This document shows positions 42,970-46,795 of a stretch of 46,795 nucleotides of DNA, one piece after another (the stretch's first letter is position 1; each line of letters starts with the position of its first letter). Position numbers and translations under genes: made by a program. This stretch comes from Ectothiorhodospiraceae bacterium. GTDB lineage: Bacteria; Pseudomonadota; Gammaproteobacteria; SZUA-152. The DNA is taken from NCBI GenBank assembly GCA_002401775.2, contig NVUB02000141.1, positions 1 to 46,795 of the forward strand, given 5' to 3'. Under the pieces are notes generated by a model. The model saw only the letters and a program-made list of their open reading frames with translations. It was not told the DNA's origin and searched no databases.

Positions 42970-43027
42970 ATCAATATCGTCTATACTGCGCGTCAGCTTA
43001 AATGACAGAAATGATGAGTAAAAATGA

Positions 43028-44422
43028 ATGAATAACACCGTGGAAAAACCCTGGGGTGGGCGTTTTACCGAACCCACTGACGCCTTTGTAGAGGCCTTTA
43101 CAGCCTCGGTGACGTTTGATAAGCGTCTCTACGCACATGATATTGCCGGTTCCATTGCACATGCCACCATGCTGGCAAAAATTGGTGTGCTGACGGCCAA
43201 TGAGCGGGATGCGATAAAAACGGGTTTGGAAGCGATTCGCACGGAAATCGAAAAGGGCGAATTTCAGTGGTCCATCGCTCGTGAAGATGTACACATGAAT
43301 ATCGAAGCGCGGCTGATCGACATCATTGGCGATGTCGGCAAAAAATTACACACCGGACGTTCACGCAATGACCAGGTCGCCACGGATATGCGCCTTTACC
43401 TGCGAGATGAAATGAAAACCATTGTGGCGGAATTGTCGCGTCTGCAAACGGCATTGGTGACCCTGGCGGAACAGGAAGCCGATACCATTATGCCGGGTTT
43501 TACTCATTTACAAACCGCCCAGCCGGTGACCTTTGGCCATCATTTACTGGCCTGGTTTGAGAACCTGAAGCGTGACCATGGGCGACTCATTGATTGCGCC
43601 AAACGCGTTAACGTCATGCCACTGGGCGCTGCTGCTCTGGCAGGAACGTCCTACCCCATTGACCGGGCTTACACCGCTGAACTTTTAGGTTTTGATGCGC
43701 CCACGGAAAATTCGCTGGACGCCGTGAGTGACCGTGATTTCGTCATTGAATTTGTTTCTGCCGCGGCGTTACTGATGGTGCATCTCTCGCGTTTCTCGGA
43801 AGAGTTGATCCTGTGGGCCTCGGCACAATTTAATTTCATTGAACTGGGCGACAGCTTCTGCACCGGTTCATCCATCATGCCGCAGAAGAAAAACCCGGAC
43901 GTACCAGAACTGATTCGGGGTAAAACCGGCCGCATAACCGGCAACCTGATGAGTTTGCTGATGTTGATGAAAGGCCAGCCTCTGGCGTACAACAAAGACA
44001 ACCAGGAAGACAAAGAGCCATTATTTGATACGGTGGACAATCTCCGCGCCAGCCTGCGCGTATTTGCAGACATGATTCCTGCCATCACCGCCAAACACGA
44101 TAATATGCGCGAAGCGGCGCGTCGCGGCTTTTCAACCGCAACGGATTTGGCCGATTACCTGGTGCGTCAGGGCGTAGCGTTTCGTGATGCCCATGAAGTG
44201 GTCGGCAAAGCGGTACGCTTAGGGGTAGACACCGAGCGTGATCTTGCGGAGATGTCGCTACAAGAATTACAGGGTTTCTCCGACAAAATTGGACAAGATG
44301 TTTTTGACGTCCTGACGTTGGACGGCTCCGTCTCCGCGCGTGACCATCTTGGCGGCACCGCCCCCGCGCAAGTCCGTGCGGCGGCACAACGTGCCCGGAC
44401 CTGGATAGCCGATTCTCAATAA
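43028..44422 (+). CDS. argH: argininosuccinate lyase
   Basis: ArgH splits argininosuccinate to arginine and fumarate, the last step of arginine synthesis. The 464-residue product has the usual length, KPWGGRF at the start, the family signature [12 protein letters not shown] near residues 281-292, and [13 protein letters not shown] in the N-terminal third. ATG 43028 overlaps a six-codon ATG-started frame that ends at the same TGA/ATG. Its divergence from algZ is conserved in pseudomonads. DUF3187 follows 28 bases after. Confidence 0.96.
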   Translation: MNNTVEKPWGGRFTEPTDAFVEAFTASVTFDKRLYAHDIAGSIAHATMLAKIGVLTANERDAIKTGLEAIRTEIEKGEFQWSIAREDVHMNIEARLIDIIGDVGKKLHTGRSRNDQVATDMRLYLRDEMKTIVAELSRLQTALVTLAEQEADTIMPGFTHLQTAQPVTFGHHLLAWFENLKRDHGRLIDCAKRVNVMPLGAAALAGTSYPIDRAYTAELLGFDAPTENSLDAVSDRDFVIEFVSAAALLMVHLSRFSEELILWASAQFNFIELGDSFCTGSSIMPQKKNPDVPELIRGKTGRITGNLMSLLMLMKGQPLAYNKDNQEDKEPLFDTVDNLRASLRVFADMIPAITAKHDNMREAARRGFSTATDLADYLVRQGVAFRDAHEVVGKAVRLGVDTERDLAEMSLQELQGFSDKIGQDVFDVLTLDGSVSARDHLGGTAPAQVRAAAQRARTWIADSQ

Positions 44423-44450
44423 AATACTAACAAGCCGGAGTCGTTGCTCG

Positions 44451-45515
44451 ATGATCGATTTACACGGCAGGCTACCGTCGGCCTGCGTTGTACTTTTGAT
44501 GATGAGTTTTCCGCAAATCGCCTGTGCTGAAAATCCGATAACACGGCAAGACTCAACGCATAGTGATCGGGTTCATATTGTCGGTGTGAACAGTATCGAA
44601 CCCTTTTTCAGTTTCAACAAAAGTCCGCTCATTCAAATACATGCTCTGCCGGCAATTGAGCGTGCGGGTATCTTATCCACGGGCCGTGTGCGTTATCGGT
44701 TGGTCAATAGTCTTGCCAGTAACTACACCTTCGACGACACTTTAACGGAAAGTGTATTGTTTGATGGTGAAACCAACCGTAGTACCTTTATCTATTCGCA
44801 GGGGGTAGGGAGGGGCTGGGAATGGGGTGTACAAATCCCTTATATAAGCCATGCCCCCGGCTCGCTGGACCGTTTTATTGACCAATGGCACGATTTTTTT
44901 GGATTGCCAGAAGGTGGCAGGAATGCAGCGCCACGCGGCCGTCTTACTTATCGTTACCAACATAATGGCGTTACTGAATTAGCACTCACTAATCGTACCG
45001 CCGGCATCGGAGATGTGCGACTAAAAGCGGGGAGGCAGTGGCCAAGCGCCAACGTTGGTCGCAGGATGGCAATACGGGCGACGCTAAGTTTGCCCACAGG
45101 TGATAGTGATGCGCTGCAGGGTAGCGGTGCAGCTGAGTTTGCCTTATGGGCAACGGCAGACCAGCGTGAGCAATGGTTCGCTCATCCGGGCAGCTTATTC
45201 GGTGGTGGCGGACTATTGCTCATGGGTGATGGCAAGGTGCTAAAAAAGCAACAACGCCGCGCTGTTGCTTTTGGCAGCCTCGGCGCAGGAATGCAGGTTT
45301 TACCATGGATAACCTTGAAATTACAGGCCGATATCAACAGCTCTTTTTATGATGACAGCGCACTGGTGCAGGTGAATGCAACGGCGGTGCAGTTGCTGAT
45401 GGGCGGCGATTTACAGCTGGCAAAAAACGTTAAATTAAGTCTGATGGTGAGTGAAGATATCTCCGTACACGCCTCACCGGACGTGGTCTTTCAAATGGGA
45501 TTGGTGGTGGAGTAA
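44451..45515 (+). CDS. DUF3187 family exported protein
   Basis: The 354-residue protein has a signal peptide (cleavage after IACA, about residue 25) and a beta-rich body with the DUF3187 pattern: VNSIEPFFSFNKSPLIQIH near the start, the FDGET and GWEWGVQIPY segments, GIGDVRLKAG, then LSLPTGDSDALQGSG. Family members are predicted outer-membrane barrels of unknown function. GGAG precedes ATG 44451. It follows argH closely and may be cotranscribed, without evident functional link. Confidence 0.8.
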   Translation: MIDLHGRLPSACVVLLMMSFPQIACAENPITRQDSTHSDRVHIVGVNSIEPFFSFNKSPLIQIHALPAIERAGILSTGRVRYRLVNSLASNYTFDDTLTESVLFDGETNRSTFIYSQGVGRGWEWGVQIPYISHAPGSLDRFIDQWHDFFGLPEGGRNAAPRGRLTYRYQHNGVTELALTNRTAGIGDVRLKAGRQWPSANVGRRMAIRATLSLPTGDSDALQGSGAAEFALWATADQREQWFAHPGSLFGGGGLLLMGDGKVLKKQQRRAVAFGSLGAGMQVLPWITLKLQADINSSFYDDSALVQVNATAVQLLMGGDLQLAKNVKLSLMVSEDISVHASPDVVFQMGLVVE

Positions 45516-45684
45516 TTCCAGACTTATCGGCTGAGTGGATTTCACGTGGCGGCGCGTAGCAGGAGCCACGAAGATCCTGTAAGCTGCGCTGCGGCCAAAA
45601 GGGGCTAACCCCAAAAAAGGCTGCTTGAAAATAACACTTTTATCGGTCTTTTATAGCAACTACACTTGAGCAGTATCCTATTTA

Positions 45685-45724
45685 TAGCAACCAGATTCTA
45701 GCAACCAGATTATAGCAACCAGAG
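45685..45724. repeat. 14-bp tandem repeat just upstream of rhlE
   Basis: TAGCAACCAGATTC, then two more copies with one to three changes, occupy 45685-45724. A diverged copy lies near 45653. The repeat ends 8 bases before the rhlE start codon, so it fills the ribosome-binding region, where AGAGAAA remains the only purine-rich part. Confidence 0.85.
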
Positions 45725-45731
45725 AAATTTT

Positions 45732-46795
45732 ATGAGTTTTGCCGACCTGGGCCTATCGGCCCCCATCCTTGAAGCTGTTGCACAAAAAGGTTATGACACA
45801 CCTTCACCGATTCAAGCACAAGCCATACCCGCTATTATTCAAGGCAAGGACGTCATGGCTGCTGCTCAAACCGGCACGGGAAAAACAGCAGGTTTTACTC
45901 TGCCTATTCTGGAGCTGTTATCTCGAGGTGAGCGAGCGCAAGCCAATCAGGCGCGTGTTCTTATTTTAACGCCGACCCGTGAGTTGGCCGCTCAAGTCGG
46001 TGAAAGCGTTTCACAGTACGGTAAAAATTTACCGCTGCGTTTTGCGGTGGTTTATGGCGGTGTAAAAATAAACCCGCAAATGATGACGTTACGCAAGGGC
46101 GTCGATGTATTGGTCGCCACACCTGGCCGTTTGCTGGACTTATATCATCAAAACGCCGTGAAATTTTCGACGCTTGAATTGCTGGTGTTGGACGAAGCTG
46201 ATCGTATGCTGGACATGGGCTTTATCCACGACATCCGTAAAATACTCGCAGCACTGCCGAAAAAACGCCAAAACTTGCTGTTTTCGGCCACATTTTCTGA
46301 TGATATTCGCCGTCTTGCCAAAGGCATGGTGAATAATCCTGTCGAGATTTCCGTTACCCCACGAAATACCACAGCGCCCTCCGTCGAGCAATGGCTATGC
46401 CCCGTCGACAAAAAGCAGAAATCAGCATTGTTGACACAATTGATTCGTGACAATGACTGGCAGCAGGTATTGGTCTTTAGCCGTACCAAACAGGGCGCAA
46501 ACCGCCTGACACGTTATCTGGGTGAAAAAGGCATAAAAGCCACTGCCATTCACGGCAATAAAAGCCAGGGAGCACGTACCAAAGCGTTGGCAGATTTCAA
46601 AGGCGGCAAGGTGAAAGTACTCGTCGCCACGGACATCGCTGCCCGCGGTCTGGATATTGAACAGCTACCGCAAGTCGTCAATTTTGATTTACCCAATGTG
46701 GCCGAAGATTATGTGCATCGTATTGGCCGTACCGGCCGTGCCGGTGCCACGGGGCAGGCCGTTTCACTGGTCAGTGCCGATGAAATTAAACAACT
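45732..46795 (+). CDS. rhlE: DEAD-box ATP-dependent RNA helicase, RhlE-like (3' end cut by window)
   Basis: The frame from ATG 45732 stays open to the window end, giving at least 354 residues. It begins with [20 protein letters not shown]. The Q motif follows, then Walker A AQTGTGKT (45-52), [18 protein letters not shown] in [16 protein letters not shown] in LLFSATF, and late motifs [14 protein letters not shown] and [10 protein letters not shown]. These features fit RhlE, which remodels RNA in ribosome assembly and decay. The missing part would be the basic C-terminal tail. A repeat sits directly upstream. Confidence 0.93.
   Translation, partial: MSFADLGLSAPILEAVAQKGYDTPSPIQAQAIPAIIQGKDVMAAAQTGTGKTAGFTLPILELLSRGERAQANQARVLILTPTRELAAQVGESVSQYGKNLPLRFAVVYGGVKINPQMMTLRKGVDVLVATPGRLLDLYHQNAVKFSTLELLVLDEADRMLDMGFIHDIRKILAALPKKRQNLLFSATFSDDIRRLAKGMVNNPVEISVTPRNTTAPSVEQWLCPVDKKQKSALLTQLIRDNDWQQVLVFSRTKQGANRLTRYLGEKGIKATAIHGNKSQGARTKALADFKGGKVKVLVATDIAARGLDIEQLPQVVNFDLPNVAEDYVHRIGRTGRAGATGQAVSLVSADEIKQ

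Noticed and set aside
43013-43030. tiny frame overlapping the argH start as a leader peptide
   Set aside because: It has only six codons, no regulatory codons such as arginine and no attenuator hairpin between it and argH.

Overview
The window looks like chromosomal DNA of a free-living gammaproteobacterium in the broad Pseudomonas/Cellvibrio neighbourhood. The main reason is gene order. The left end (TPR lipoprotein, lolB, ispE, tRNA-Gln, prs, rplY, pth, ychF) matches the Pseudomonas order PA4667-PA4673. The right end keeps argH divergent from an AlgZ/AlgR-type two-component pair. GC is moderate, many genes use TTG or GTG starts, and a PEP-CTERM protein plus several outer-membrane proteins suggest an aquatic Gram-negative. 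No plasmid, prophage structural genes, rRNA or CRISPR array were seen.

Layout. (1) 1-7.9 kb: conserved housekeeping block for lipoprotein sorting, isoprenoid and PRPP synthesis, and translation. (2) 7.9-13.0 kb: an accessory, largely decaying region. It has a RelE/ParE-type toxin-antitoxin pair with a palindromic operator, tRNA-Met with its own promoter and terminator, a broken Fic gene carrying a REP-like palindrome, intact trhO, a broken REP-associated transposase, and a mobile mystery protein A gene followed by a collapsed protein B gene. (3) 13.0-17.4 kb: DUF2333 protein, PEP-CTERM protein, a small beta-barrel and a lipoprotein. (4) 17.4-20.6 kb, minus strand: a tight operon of two c-type cytochromes (one TsdA-like dihaem) and a SulP transporter, suggesting inorganic sulfur oxidation and sulfate movement. 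(5) 20.8-33.5 kb: tmcA, patatin phospholipase, msrA, DUF924, hypotheticals, a PagL-like protein, a COQ4-motif protein, a response regulator, trmO and a PAS hybrid-less sensor kinase. (6) 33.5-37.9 kb: repeats, a spondin-domain pair, a small secreted protein with a probable CTG start, and an arsR-arsM pair separated by a 201-bp nested palindrome. (7) 38-46.8 kb: rep helicase, a periplasmic thioredoxin-like protein, algR/algZ, argH, a DUF3187 protein and an rhlE-type RNA helicase cut by the window edge.

Three themes recur. RNA modification is well represented (tRNA: tmcA, trmO, trhO). Short tandem duplications of 7-16 bp are unusually common, both between genes and, in multiples of three, inside genes (trmO, the thioredoxin-like gene, the 5' edge of msrA). 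Palindromic miniature elements sit in several intergenic gaps. The most interesting items are the nested palindrome and apparently leaderless arsR promoter in the arsenic locus, the cytochrome/SulP operon with a shortened cytochrome paralogue, the COQ4-type metal motif in an unrecognised protein, and the PagL-like protein lacking the usual catalytic glutamate.
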